Positions 37,028-44,439 of a DNA stretch of 44,439 bases are shown one piece after another; position 1 is the first letter of the stretch; the number at the start of each line of letters is the position of its first letter. Position numbers and translations under genes: made by a program. The notes below the pieces were generated by a model. That model did no database searches, was not told the origin of the DNA, and worked only from the letters and a program-made list of their open reading frames with translations. The stretch is taken from positions 1-44,439 of the forward strand of contig MKJX01000201.1 in the NCBI GenBank assembly GCA_001942415.1. The letters run 5' to 3'. The DNA comes from Pseudonocardia sp. CNS-139 (lineage in GTDB: Bacteria > Actinomycetota > Actinomycetes > Mycobacteriales > Pseudonocardiaceae).

Positions 37028-37986
37028 CTAGTCGGCCCGAGGCGGCGCGCCGGTGCCCAGCGCGGCGTGCCACGCGCGGTCCAGCTCGCCGCGCACGTCG
37101 ACCTCGCCCACCGCGTCCAGCAGCGCGGCGGCGACCAGCGACGCCGGCTCCAGCGCGCCCGTGATCACCCCGACGACCGCGGGCGGGTCGATGTCGGGCA
37201 GCGGGACGGCGGTCATCCCGGGCGGGACGGGGAGCGCGTGCAGCCAGCTGTGCGCGAGCACGCTCGACCAGCGGGCCGTGCGCAGGTGGACGTAGAGCGT
37301 GTCGACGGTGTCGGCCTCCAGCACCGGCTCCAGCCGGGCCCCGACGCCGGCGAGCACGCGGTCGAGGATGCGGCGGTTCTGCATCGCCGGGGTGAGCGCG
37401 CAGAGCGGGAGCCCGGCGACGTCCGCCCAGCCGGCCGTGGTGCGCCCGCCCAGCGGCCCGTCCTCGGGCGTCAGCAGGACGTACCGCTCGTGGTACAGCT
37501 CGTGGCGGCGGGCCCCGGCGAGCCCGTCGCCGTCGACGTAGGCCACGCCCGCGTCGAGGTCGAAGTCGGCGAGCCGGCGGGCGATCTCGGTCGACGAGGC
37601 CATCTCGACCTGCACGCGGGCCTGCGGGTTGCGCGCCTGGAACGCCTCGCCCAGCAGCGCCGTGACGGGCACGGCGGTCGGGATCACGCCGATGCGCAGC
37701 GTGGCGGTGAGTCCTTCGTGCATCTGGTTCAGGTCCGCCCGCAGGGCGTCGCGCTTCGCGAGGATGCGCTGCGCCCACTCGACGACCCGGCGGCCTCGGC
37801 GGTGAACCCGCCGAACCGCCTGCCCCGTTCCACGACCTCGACACCGAGCTCGGCCTCCAGCTTGCGCATGGCGTCGGACAGCGCCGACTGGCTCACGTGG
37901 CAGGCGGCCGCGGCCCGTCCGAAATGCCGCTCGCGCGCCAGCGCGACCACGTACTCGAGCTGGCGGATCCGGATATCGCCCGACAC
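37028..37986 (-). CDS. LysR-family regulator, CynR-like position (one frame break)
   Basis: About 319 residues. The DNA-binding part reads IRIRQLEYVVALARERHFGR, ACHVSQSALSDAMRKLEAEL; the effector part follows after one missing base near 37793 (FTAEAARVVEWAQRILAKR). I start it at the GTG at 37986 (VSGDIRIRQLEYVV), preceded by no strong Shine-Dalgarno. The gene is divergent from the cyanase gene, the arrangement of cynR-cynS in Escherichia coli, with a LysR-type box between. Cyanate-responsive activation of cynS is therefore a good working idea. The family match is firm; the effector is inferred. Confidence 0.87.
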
Positions 37987-38050
37987 CGGCCCAGCATAGG
38001 TCCCAATCGGTTCCCGACACGCCTTCTGACCAGCGCACACGGCGTTCTCG

Positions 38051-38069
38051 TGATCGGCGTCGTCGATCA
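38051..38069. promoter_or_regulatory. LysR-type box between lysR and cynS
   Basis: TGATCG-N7-CGATCA is a perfect 6-bp inverted repeat. It contains the T-N11-A core of LysR-family sites and lies 100 bases before the cyanase ATG. Confidence 0.55.
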
Positions 38070-38168
38070 GGGGATAGCCGGAATCGCAGAGCCCCGGGTT
38101 GTCGCCGCCGCGGGGATCGGGAACGGTCGGTCCCGCGAGACAAGGAACCGCACAGGTGAGGATCGACG

Positions 38169-38633
38169 ATGAGCATCACCCCGCTTCCCCCGCTCGACCG
38201 CCGGCAGGCCGCCACCGCGGTCCTCGCCGCGAAGCAGCGCACCGGCGTCCGCTGGGCCGACCTCGGCAAGGCCGTCGGCATGTCCACCGAATGGACGACG
38301 GCTGCGCTCCTCGGCCAGCACCCGCTCACGGCCGAGCAGGCCGCCACGCTCGGCTCGGTGCTGGAGCTCGACCAGGCCGTCGTGGAGGCGCTGACGCTGC
38401 CGCCGGTGCGCGGCAAGGACGTCGTCGACACCTCGGAGCCACTGGTCTACCGGCTGCAGGAGATGGTGCAGGTCTACGGCGGCACGATTCACGAGCTGGT
38501 GCGCGAGGAGTTCGGCGACGGGATCGTCAGCGCGATCGACTTCGAGCTGGCGGTCGAGCGGGTGCCCGACCCGAAGGGCGACCGCGTGCGGATCACGCTG
38601 AACGGGAAGTTCCTGCCCTACCGCACCTGGTGA
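38169..38633 (+). CDS. cynS: Cyanate hydratase (cyanase)
   Basis: The 154-residue intact protein is a clear cyanase, which converts cyanate and bicarbonate to carbamate and carbon dioxide; carbamate then gives ammonia. An N-terminal helical domain is followed by the conserved catalytic domain: LVYRLQEMVQVYGGTIHELV with R95 and E98, and GIVSAIDFELAVER with S121. These correspond to the Arg-Glu-Ser active site at decamer interfaces. The C-terminus GKFLPYRTW is also family-typical. GTGAGGA lies before the ATG. A hairpin terminator follows 19 bases after the stop, so it is probably a single-gene transcript. Confidence 0.97.
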   Translation: MSITPLPPLDRRQAATAVLAAKQRTGVRWADLGKAVGMSTEWTTAALLGQHPLTAEQAATLGSVLELDQAVVEALTLPPVRGKDVVDTSEPLVYRLQEMVQVYGGTIHELVREEFGDGIVSAIDFELAVERVPDPKGDRVRITLNGKFLPYRTW

Positions 38634-38651
38634 GCGGTGCCGGCCCGTTGA

Positions 38652-38678
38652 GGTGATCCTCCAATCCGGAGGGTCACC
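38652..38678 (+). terminator. Hairpin after cynS
   Basis: An 11-bp stem with one G-T pair (38652-38662 and 38668-38678) and a 5-base loop lies 19 bases beyond the cyanase stop. Confidence 0.6.
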
Positions 38679-38771
38679 CGGCGGCCGATGTTCGTGGCTC
38701 CCGCCGATCGTGTGCGGCGTCCGGGGTTGGTTGACTCGTCCCTGACCCGGCACCCCGGGCGGGAGGTGCGA

Positions 38772-39558
38772 GTGGACCTGCACGACGTGCTGGAGACGGT
38801 GGACGCGCGCGGGCACCGGTGGCAGCCGGGTGACGTGTGGCTGGCCGGCGGCACGTTCCTGTTCTCGGAGCCGCAGCCGCACGCCCGCCGGCTCGTGGAC
38901 CTGACCCGCACGGGCTGGCCGGCACTGCGCAGTGGGCGCGACGGCGCGCTGGAGATCGCCGCCACCTGCACCGTCGCCGAGCTGGCGCGCCACCCGCACC
39001 CGCTCTTCGAGCGGTGCGCCCGCGCGTTCCTCGCGTCGTTCAAGGTCCGGGGCCAGGCGACGGTCGGCGGGAACCTCTGCAACGCGCTCCCGGCCGGCCC
39101 GATGATCTCCCTGACCGCCGCGCTCGACGGGGAGTGCCTGCTGCTCTCCCCCGACGGGACGGATCGCCGGCTGCCCGTGACGGAGCTGGTGGTCGGGGCC
39201 GGGCGCACCTGCCTGCGGCCGGGCGAGCTGCTGCGCTCGGTCACGCTGGCCGGGCCCGGCGCTGGCCCGCCGCACGGCGTTGCGGCAGGCGTCGCTGTAC
39301 GGGCTGGGGCGCTCGGCGGTGCTCCTGATCGGCACCTGCGACCCGGCGGGCGCGACCGCGCTCACCGTCACGGCCTCGACCGTGCGTCCGGTGGTGGTCC
39401 GGTTCCCGGCCCCGCCGACCGCGGCCGGCCTCGCGGCCGGGCTGCGCGCGGCCGTCGCGGACGAGGACTGGTTCGCCGACGTCCACGGGGACCCGCGGTG
39501 GCGCCGGCACATGACGTTCCGGCTGGCCGAGGAGATCCGGCAGGAGCTGGCCGGGTGA
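38772..39558 (+). CDS. Molybdenum hydroxylase FAD-binding subunit (frame break)
   Basis: About 262 residues of the CoxM/XdhB-type subunit, passing electrons from Fe-S clusters to FAD. Visible are WLAGGTFLFSEPQPHARRLV and the FAD-binding segment RGQATVGGNLCNALPAGPMI. The frame changes near 39262, joining LRSVTLAGP to ALARRTALRQASLYGLGRSA. Either two bases are missing or one C is extra, and the second option gives a tighter join. I chose the GTG at 38772, with GGGAGG nearby; an ATG at 38688 would add an unlikely Arg-rich leader. It overlaps the next gene by four bases (GTGA). Confidence 0.83.
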
Positions 39559-42329
39559 GCCCCGGCGAGCCCGCGTTCGGCGTGGAGGTCAACGGCCAGC
39601 CGTTCGCCGAGCGGCCCCGCCCGGGCCAGTGCCTGCGCACCTACCTGCGCGAACGCGGCTGGTTCGGCGTGAAGAAGGGCTGCGACGCCGGGGACTGCGG
39701 GGCGTGCACCGTGCACGTCGACGGGGTGCCGGTGCACAGCTGTCTCTACCCGGCGCAGCGCGCCGACCGCCGCCGCGTCACCACCGTGGAGGGGCTGGCC
39801 CGCGACGGCGACCTGCACCCGGTGCAGCGGCGGTTCCTCGCCGCGCAGGGGTTCCAGTGCGGCTTCTGCACCGCCGGGTTCCTCATGACCACCGCCGCGC
39901 TCGACGACGCCCAGCTCGCCGACCTGCCCGACGCCCTCAAGGGCAACCTGTGCCGCTGCACCGGCTACCGCGCGATCGAGGACGCCGTGCGCGGCGTCAC
40001 CCACGTCGACGGGCCGGAAGCGGGAGCCGCGGTCGGGTCGAACGCGCCCGCACCGGCCGGCCCGCAGGTCGTGACCGGCACCGCCCGGTTCACGTTCGAC
40101 CTGGACGTGCCCGGCGTGCTGCACATGAAGCTGCTGCGCGCGCCGCACGCGCACGCCCGGATCACCGCGATCGACACCGCGCCGGCACTGGCCGTGCCCG
40201 GCGTCGTGGCGGTGTTCACCCACCACGACGCGCCGGACGTGCACTACTCCAGCGGCCGCCACGAGCACCCCGAGGACGACCCGGCCGACACCCGCCTGCT
40301 CGACGACGTCGTGCGGCACGTCGGGCAGCGGGTCGCTGCGGTGGTGGCGGAGACCGAGGCCGCGGCCGAGGCGGGCTGCCGCGCGGTCGCCGTGACGTAC
40401 GAGGTGCTGCCCGCCGTGACCGACCCGGCCGCCGCGACGCGCCCGGCGCGCCGGCCGTGCACGACAAGGACGGGCCCACCGCGCGCATCGCCCGCCCGCG
40501 CGACAACGTCGTGGCCGAGGTGCACGGCGAGGTCGGCGACGTCGAGGCCGGGCTCGCCGCGGCCGACGCGACGTTCGAGGGCACGTTCCGCACCGCGCGG
40601 GTGCAGCACGCCAGCCTGGAGACGCACGGCGCGGTCGGCTGGGTCGAGCCCGCCGAGGACGGCGCCGAACGGTTGGTGGTGCGCAGCAGCACGCAGACCC
40701 CGTTCCTCACCCGGCGGGCGCTCTGCGCGCTGTTCGACCTGGCCCCCGAGCAGGTCAGAGTGGTCGCGGGCCGGGTCGGCGGCGGGTTCGGCGGCAAGCA
40801 GGAGATGCTCGTCGAGGACGTCGTCGCGCTGGCGGTGCTGCGGCTGCGGCGGCCGGTGAAGCTGGAGTTCACCCGGTCCGAGCAGTTCCTCGGCGCCACC
40901 ACCCGGCACCCGTTCACCGTCACCGTGCGGGCCGGGGCGCGCCGCGACGGCACGCTCACCGCGCTCGACGTCCGGGCCGTGTCCGACACCGGCGCGTACG
41001 GCAACCACGGGCCCGGTGTGCTCTTCCACGCGTTCGGGGAGTCGATGGCGGTCTACCGCTGCCCGAACAAACGCGCCGAGGGCTACGCCGTCTACACCCA
41101 CACCGTGCCGGCCGGGGCGTTCCGCGGGTACGGGCTGGGTCAGCTCGTGTTCGCCGTGGAGTCGGCGCTCGACGAGCTCGCGCACCGGCTCGGCCTCGAC
41201 CCGCTCGCGCTGCGCGAGCGCACGTCCTGCGGGCCGGGGACCCGATGGTGAGCCCCGCCGGGCACGACCCGGACCTGCACATCGCCAGCTACGGGCTGGA
41301 CCGGTGCCTCGCCGAGGTGCGCGCCGCGCGGGCCGACCCGGGCCCGCCCGCGCCGGAGGGCTGGCTCGTCGGGGACGGCGCGGCACTGGCCATGATCGCG
41401 ACGGCGCCGCCGGGCGGGCACGTCGCCGAGGCCGCGGTCACCCTGCTGCCCGACGGCACGTTCGAGCTGGCCGTGGGCACCGCCGAGTTCGGCAACGGCA
41501 CCACCACCGTGCACCGCCAGATCGCCGCCGACCAGCTCGGCACCGTGCCCGACCGGTTCACCGTGCACCAGTCCGACACCGACGCCGTCGGCCACGACAC
41601 CGGCGCGTACGGCTCGACCGGCATGATGGTCGCCGGCACCGCCACGCTGGCCGCCGCCCGCGACCTCGCCGGCCGGCTGCGCGCGGCCGCCGCCGGGCAC
41701 CTGCGGGTGCCGGTCGCGGAGTGCCGGCTCGTCCCCGACGGGGTGGCGGCCGGTGACCGGCAGGTGCTGCTCAAGGAGCTGCACCAGAGCGCCGCGGCCG
41801 CCGGCACCGAGCTGGCCGGCGCCGGCCGGTTCGACGGCACCCCGCGGTCGGTCGCGTTCGACGTGCAGTGGTTCCGGGTGGCCGTCGACCCGGCACCGGG
41901 GAGCTGCGCATCCTGCGCAGCGTGCACGCCGCCGACGCCGGCCGCGTGATGAACCCGATGCAGTGCCGCGGGCAGGTCGAGGGCGGGGTGGCGCAGGCGC
42001 TCGGCGCGGCGCTCTTCGAGCAGGTCCGCCTCGACGACCGCGGCGCCGTCACGACGACCACGCTGCGCACCTACCGGCTCCCGGCGCTGGCCGACGTGCC
42101 CCGCACCGAGGTGCGGTTCGTCGACACCACCGACGCGATCGGGCCGCTCGGGGCCAAGTCGATGAGCGAGAGCCCGTTCAACCCGGTGGCGCCTGCGCTC
42201 GCCAACGCGATCCGGGCCGCCACCGGCGTCCGGTTCACCGCGCTGCCGCTCACCCGCGACCGGATCTGGCTCGGGCTGCACGAGGCCGGGATCGCACCCG
42301 ACGACGCGGCTGATCGGTCACCGGGATGA
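39555..42329 (+). CDS. Fused Fe-S and molybdopterin subunits of a xanthine-dehydrogenase-family hydroxylase (three frame breaks)
   Basis: About 925 residues. The first 150 carry two [2Fe-2S] sites: KKGCDAGDCGACTVHVDG with SCLYP, then FQCGFCTAGFL and GNLCRCTGYRA. The rest is the molybdenum-cofactor subunit: GRVGGGFGGKQEMLVEDVV, PAGAFRGYGLGQLVF, GTAEFGNGTTTVHRQ and SMSESPFNPVAPALANAI, whose Glu is near the usual catalytic position. Bases are missing near 40447, 41221 (an A) and 41899. Fusion of small and large subunits occurs in some bacterial members of the family. Substrate could be a purine, N-heterocycle or aldehyde; the sequence does not decide. The FAD subunit is upstream and coupled. No cofactor-insertion (XdhC) gene is present. 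Confidence 0.87.
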
Positions 42330-42647
42330 GCGGCCGCGTTCGGCCCTCGGGGACGCCCGCACGCCGGCGCCGGGTGACCTGCGGGCCGGTCGCCGTGCTG
42401 ACCTGCGACCCGGACTCGTGCGGGACTTCTGGCGCTACGAGTACGCCCCCGCCGTGCTCGACACGGAAGCCCGGCGCCAGCCGGCCGTCACCGAGATCGC
42501 GGCGCTGCTCGGCGGGCAGGTCGGCGTGACGCCGGTGCCGGTCCCGGCCGACTGCACCGACGGCTTCAACGAGGCCGGCACGGCGCCCTGTGCACCCGCC
42601 CGCACCTGGACGGGTCGCTGGTGCTCATCTGCGGCGACCCCCGCTAG
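42326..42647 (+). pseudogene. Remnant of a SAM methyltransferase, C-terminal part
   Basis: Only the end of a class I methyltransferase remains. VAVLTCDPDLVRDFWRYEYA (one base missing near 42415), AVTEIAALLGGQVGVTPVPV and DCTDGFNEA are followed in another frame by TRPHLDGSLVLICGDPR and the stop at 42645-42647. The N-terminal SAM-binding half is absent, since the hydroxylase gene ends only a few bases upstream. Compared with the relatives I recall, about 50 residues between FNEA and the final strand are also lost. These large losses, unlike the single-base breaks elsewhere, suggest a true decayed gene. Confidence 0.6.
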
Positions 42648-42650
42648 CCT
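42645..42650 (+). promoter_or_regulatory. -10 element TAGCCT before the M24 gene
   Basis: TAGCCT lies 29 bases before the ATG at 42680, which has GGGGGA as Shine-Dalgarno, giving a short leader. Its first three bases double as the stop of the methyltransferase remnant. Confidence 0.35.
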
Positions 42651-42679
42651 GCACCGCGGATGCGGAACGGGGGACGTCG

Positions 42680-43393
42680 ATGGAGAGCACCGAAGCGGAC
42701 GAGGCCGCGCGGGCGGAGCAGCTCGTCGCCGCCGAGGAACGGGCCGAGGAGCTGTTCGCCGAGGCCGTCCGCCGCGGGCTGATCGCGCCCGGCCGCACCG
42801 AGTCGGAGGTCAGCGCCGCCGTGCGCGACCTCGCCGGCGAGCTGTTCGGCGTGCGCCGGTTCTGGCACAAGCGGATCGTCCGTGCCGGCCCCAACACCCT
42901 GCACCCGTACCGGGAGAACCCGCCGGACCGGGTGATCGGGGACGACGACGTCGTGTTCCTCGACTTCGGGCCGATCTTCGCCGAGTGGGAGGCCGACTTC
43001 GGCCGCACGTACGTGCTCGGCGACGACCCGCGCAAGCACCACCTGCAGGCCGACCTCCCCCTGGTCTTCGAGGCCGGACGCAGCTGGTTCGAGGCGCACG
43101 AGGACGTCACCGGCGCCCAGCTGTACGCCTACGTGACGGGCCTGGCCGAGGCCGCCGGCTGGCGGTTCGGCGGCCCGCACTGCGGCCACCTCGTCGGCGA
43201 GTTCCCGCACGAGGTGATCGACGGCGAGCGCATCGAGAGCTACATCGCCCCCGGCAACACCCACCGGATGCGCCGCCTCGACCGGGCCGGCCGCCGCTGC
43301 CACTGGATCCTCGAGGTGCACCTCGTGGACCCCGAGCGCGGCTACGGCGGCTTCTACGAGCAGCTGCTGACGCTGCGGCGCCCCGGACGCTGA
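42680..43393 (+). CDS. M24-family (aminopeptidase P-like) metallopeptidase
   Basis: The 237-residue intact protein contains only the pita-bread catalytic domain. The five metal ligands are visible in order: Asp in VVFLDFGPI, Asp in WEADFGRTYV, His in PHCGHLVGEFPHE, Glu in HWILEVHLVD and Glu in GGFYEQLLTL. It lacks the N-terminal creatinase-like domain of prolidases, so it is a short form. Family members cleave N-terminal residues or act on small amides such as creatine. The neighbours give no hint. It converges on the Rieske gene to its right with a 29-base gap. Confidence 0.88.
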   Translation: MESTEADEAARAEQLVAAEERAEELFAEAVRRGLIAPGRTESEVSAAVRDLAGELFGVRRFWHKRIVRAGPNTLHPYRENPPDRVIGDDDVVFLDFGPIFAEWEADFGRTYVLGDDPRKHHLQADLPLVFEAGRSWFEAHEDVTGAQLYAYVTGLAEAAGWRFGGPHCGHLVGEFPHEVIDGERIESYIAPGNTHRMRRLDRAGRRCHWILEVHLVDPERGYGGFYEQLLTLRRPGR

Positions 43394-43422
43394 GCCCGAC
43401 CGGCCGGACGGGCGCGGGGAAG

Positions 43423-44439
43423 CTACTCCCCCGCGACCGCCCGCCCCCGAACGGCGTCCTCCGCCTCCTGGACGACCGGGTCGTCGTTGGTGCCGAGGTA
43501 CCGCCAGTCCTCGCCGTCGTCCAGGATCTGTCGGCGCCGCGCAGCGACGTGAAGTCGTGGCCGTGGCCGGCGAGCGCGGGCGGCGCGGTGCCGTCGGCCG
43601 CGAGCCGCTTGGCCGCCTGCAGCAGCTGGGCGCGCATCCGGATGATCGCCTTGTCGATCGTGCCGAGCCGCTCCTGCGAGCGGTCGTAGATCGGGCCCAT
43701 CGACTCGGTGACCATCAGGTCCTGGCTGACGAAGTCGCGGATCCCGCTGAACGTCCCGGTCCGCTGGTCGTCGCGGTCGATCCGGTACTCGTTGCCGGCG
43801 ACGTAGTCGCGCGGGCTGATGCCGCCTGCGGTGCTGCGGCGCGCGAACGGCGTCTCGAACGGGCTGACGTCGTGCAGCGGCGCGCCGCCGTACCCGCGCG
43901 GGTTCGACGGGATCGAGACGTTGAACGTGTAGCGCCAGCAGTTGTGGTCGTCGATCGGCACGACCATGAGGTGGCGCCGGTTGTAGGGGACGGCGGCGAT
44001 GATCGTGCTGTACGGGAGGATGTACTCGGTGATCCGGACGTTGGTGTGCCCGTTGGGCGTGGTGCGCAGCCCCGCGTAGCGGAAGCCGTACCAGGTGTCC
44101 TGCACCTCCAGCCGTGGCGCGCGGTCGTGCATCCAGAACTTCCACGTGCTCCGGTTGGACGGGTAGCCGGGCTTGTCCGTGCCGTCGTCGGGGATCTCGG
44201 CGGCCCCGTCGAACATGTGCAGCCACGAGATGTGGGCGGTGTCGACGTTGCCCTCCATCGTCTGCAGCCAGTTGCAGGAGGAGCGCAGCTTGGCGCCGAG
44301 GTGGTACTCGACGGGCAGCGTCTCGGTGCCGAAGTCGCGGAACGGCGTCATCGTCTCCGCGGGGCCCATGTACGTCCAGACCACGCCGCCCGACTCGTGC
44401 ACCGGGTACGCCCTCGCCTGCACCCGGTCCTTGAAACTG
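43423..44439 (-). CDS. Rieske non-heme iron oxygenase, alpha subunit (5' end outside window, one frame break)
   Basis: The C-terminal 340 or so residues of a third Rieske oxygenase; the start and Rieske cluster lie beyond the window edge. The catalytic domain shows CNWLQTMEGNVDTAHISWLH with both iron His ligands, then DDGTDKPGYPSNRSTWKFWM and ESMGPIYDRSQERLGTIDK. One base is missing near 43531, after which it ends ILDDGEDWRYLGTNDDPV and so on. It is far closer to the oxygenase at 4440-5792 than to the one at 6067-7395, sharing long stretches such as HDRAPRLEV and RTTPNGHT. The 5' 55 bases visible here are identical to that gene. A relative with a different substrate range is likely. Confidence 0.87.
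   Translation of the reverse strand, partial: QFQGPGAGEGVPGARVGRRGLDVHGPRGDDDAVPRLRHRDAARRVPPRRQAALLLQLAADDGGQRRHRPHLVAAHVRRGRRDPRRRHGQARLPVQPEHVEVLDARPRATAGGAGHLVRLPLRGAAHHAQRAHQRPDHRVHPPVQHDHRRRPLQPAPPHGRADRRPQLLALHVQRLDPVEPARVRRRAAARRQPVRDAVRAPQHRRRHQPARLRRRQRVPDRPRRPADRDVQRDPRLRQPGPDGHRVDGPDLRPLAGAARHDRQGDHPDARPAAAGGQAARGRRHRAARARRPRPRLHVAARRRQILDDGEDWRYLGTNDDPVVQEAEDAVRGRAVAGE
44385..44439. repeat. Second copy of the 55-base identical segment
   Basis: Identical to 5389-5443 and cut by the window end. The base just before it differs (C here, A at 5388). Confidence 0.9.

Noticed and set aside
37013..37031. CTAGT/ACTAG inverted repeat at the end of the LysR gene
   Set aside because: Only five base pairs with a 9-base loop; too weak to call a terminator or operator.
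43395..43412. Near-palindrome between the M24 and Rieske genes as a terminator
   Set aside because: The arms meet with no loop and hold a mismatch; in DNA of this composition such sites are expected by chance.
1..44439. tRNA, rRNA, CRISPR array, insertion sequence or integrase
   Set aside because: I scanned for transposase-like proteins, regularly spaced repeats and RNA gene landmarks by eye and saw none; a covariance-model search would be needed to exclude small RNAs.

Overview
The window is very G+C-rich double-stranded DNA with GTG starts, 1-4 base stop/start overlaps and leaderless-type promoters. This suggests an actinobacterium; protein content (CtpE, CydABDC, DosR-type box) and style would suit Pseudonocardia or a relative, but that placement is inference. 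No rRNA, tRNA, CRISPR array or transposase was seen. One technical fact governs everything: about 40 single-base reading-frame breaks are spread over the window, nearly all consistent with one missing base, mostly in G/C runs. Genes on both sides of each break keep family-typical sequence, and summed lengths return to multiples of three. I read these as sequence errors rather than gene decay, and give such genes as single CDSs with the break positions stated.

Layout. 276-1943: a zf-HC2 membrane protein divergent from an exported protein. 1960-9870: a catabolic block, with a GntR regulator, a lone peptide-type solute-binding lipoprotein, two Rieske oxygenases with a HicB-like small gene coupled between them, a LysR regulator and a two-subunit CoA-transferase. 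10009-13098: calcium-type P-ATPase CtpE and a DedA/VTT membrane protein. 13098-19154: a ferritin-like (VioB-type) protein divergent from a DyP peroxidase that overlaps a 614-residue protein of unknown family, then a LuxR-type regulator. 19306-19676: a small membrane protein.

20038-25581 is the most notable biosynthetic unit: a diaminobutyrate-type aminotransferase followed 16 bases later by a Pls/PosA-family synthetase (adenylation and carrier domains, six membrane segments, three soluble left-handed-helix segments). This is the architecture of the enzymes that make cationic homo-poly(amino acids) such as epsilon-poly-lysine, and the pairing suggests a poly-diaminobutyrate-like product.

25588-28493: a four-gene operon (imine-reductase-like, methyltransferase, DUF6092-like, nitroreductase) divergent from an HxlR regulator. 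28520-34957: a universal stress protein divergent from cydA-cydB-cydDC, with a DosR/DevR-type box between them and a palindromic element forming the linker of the fused CydDC. 34954-38633: a SnoaL-like protein, an aldehyde dehydrogenase, a LysR regulator and a divergent intact cyanase. 38772-42329: a molybdenum hydroxylase (FAD subunit, then a fused Fe-S/Mo subunit). 42326-42647: a methyltransferase remnant. 42680-43393: an M24 peptidase-like protein. 43423-end: a third Rieske oxygenase cut by the window edge, whose last 55 bases are identical to part of the first one.
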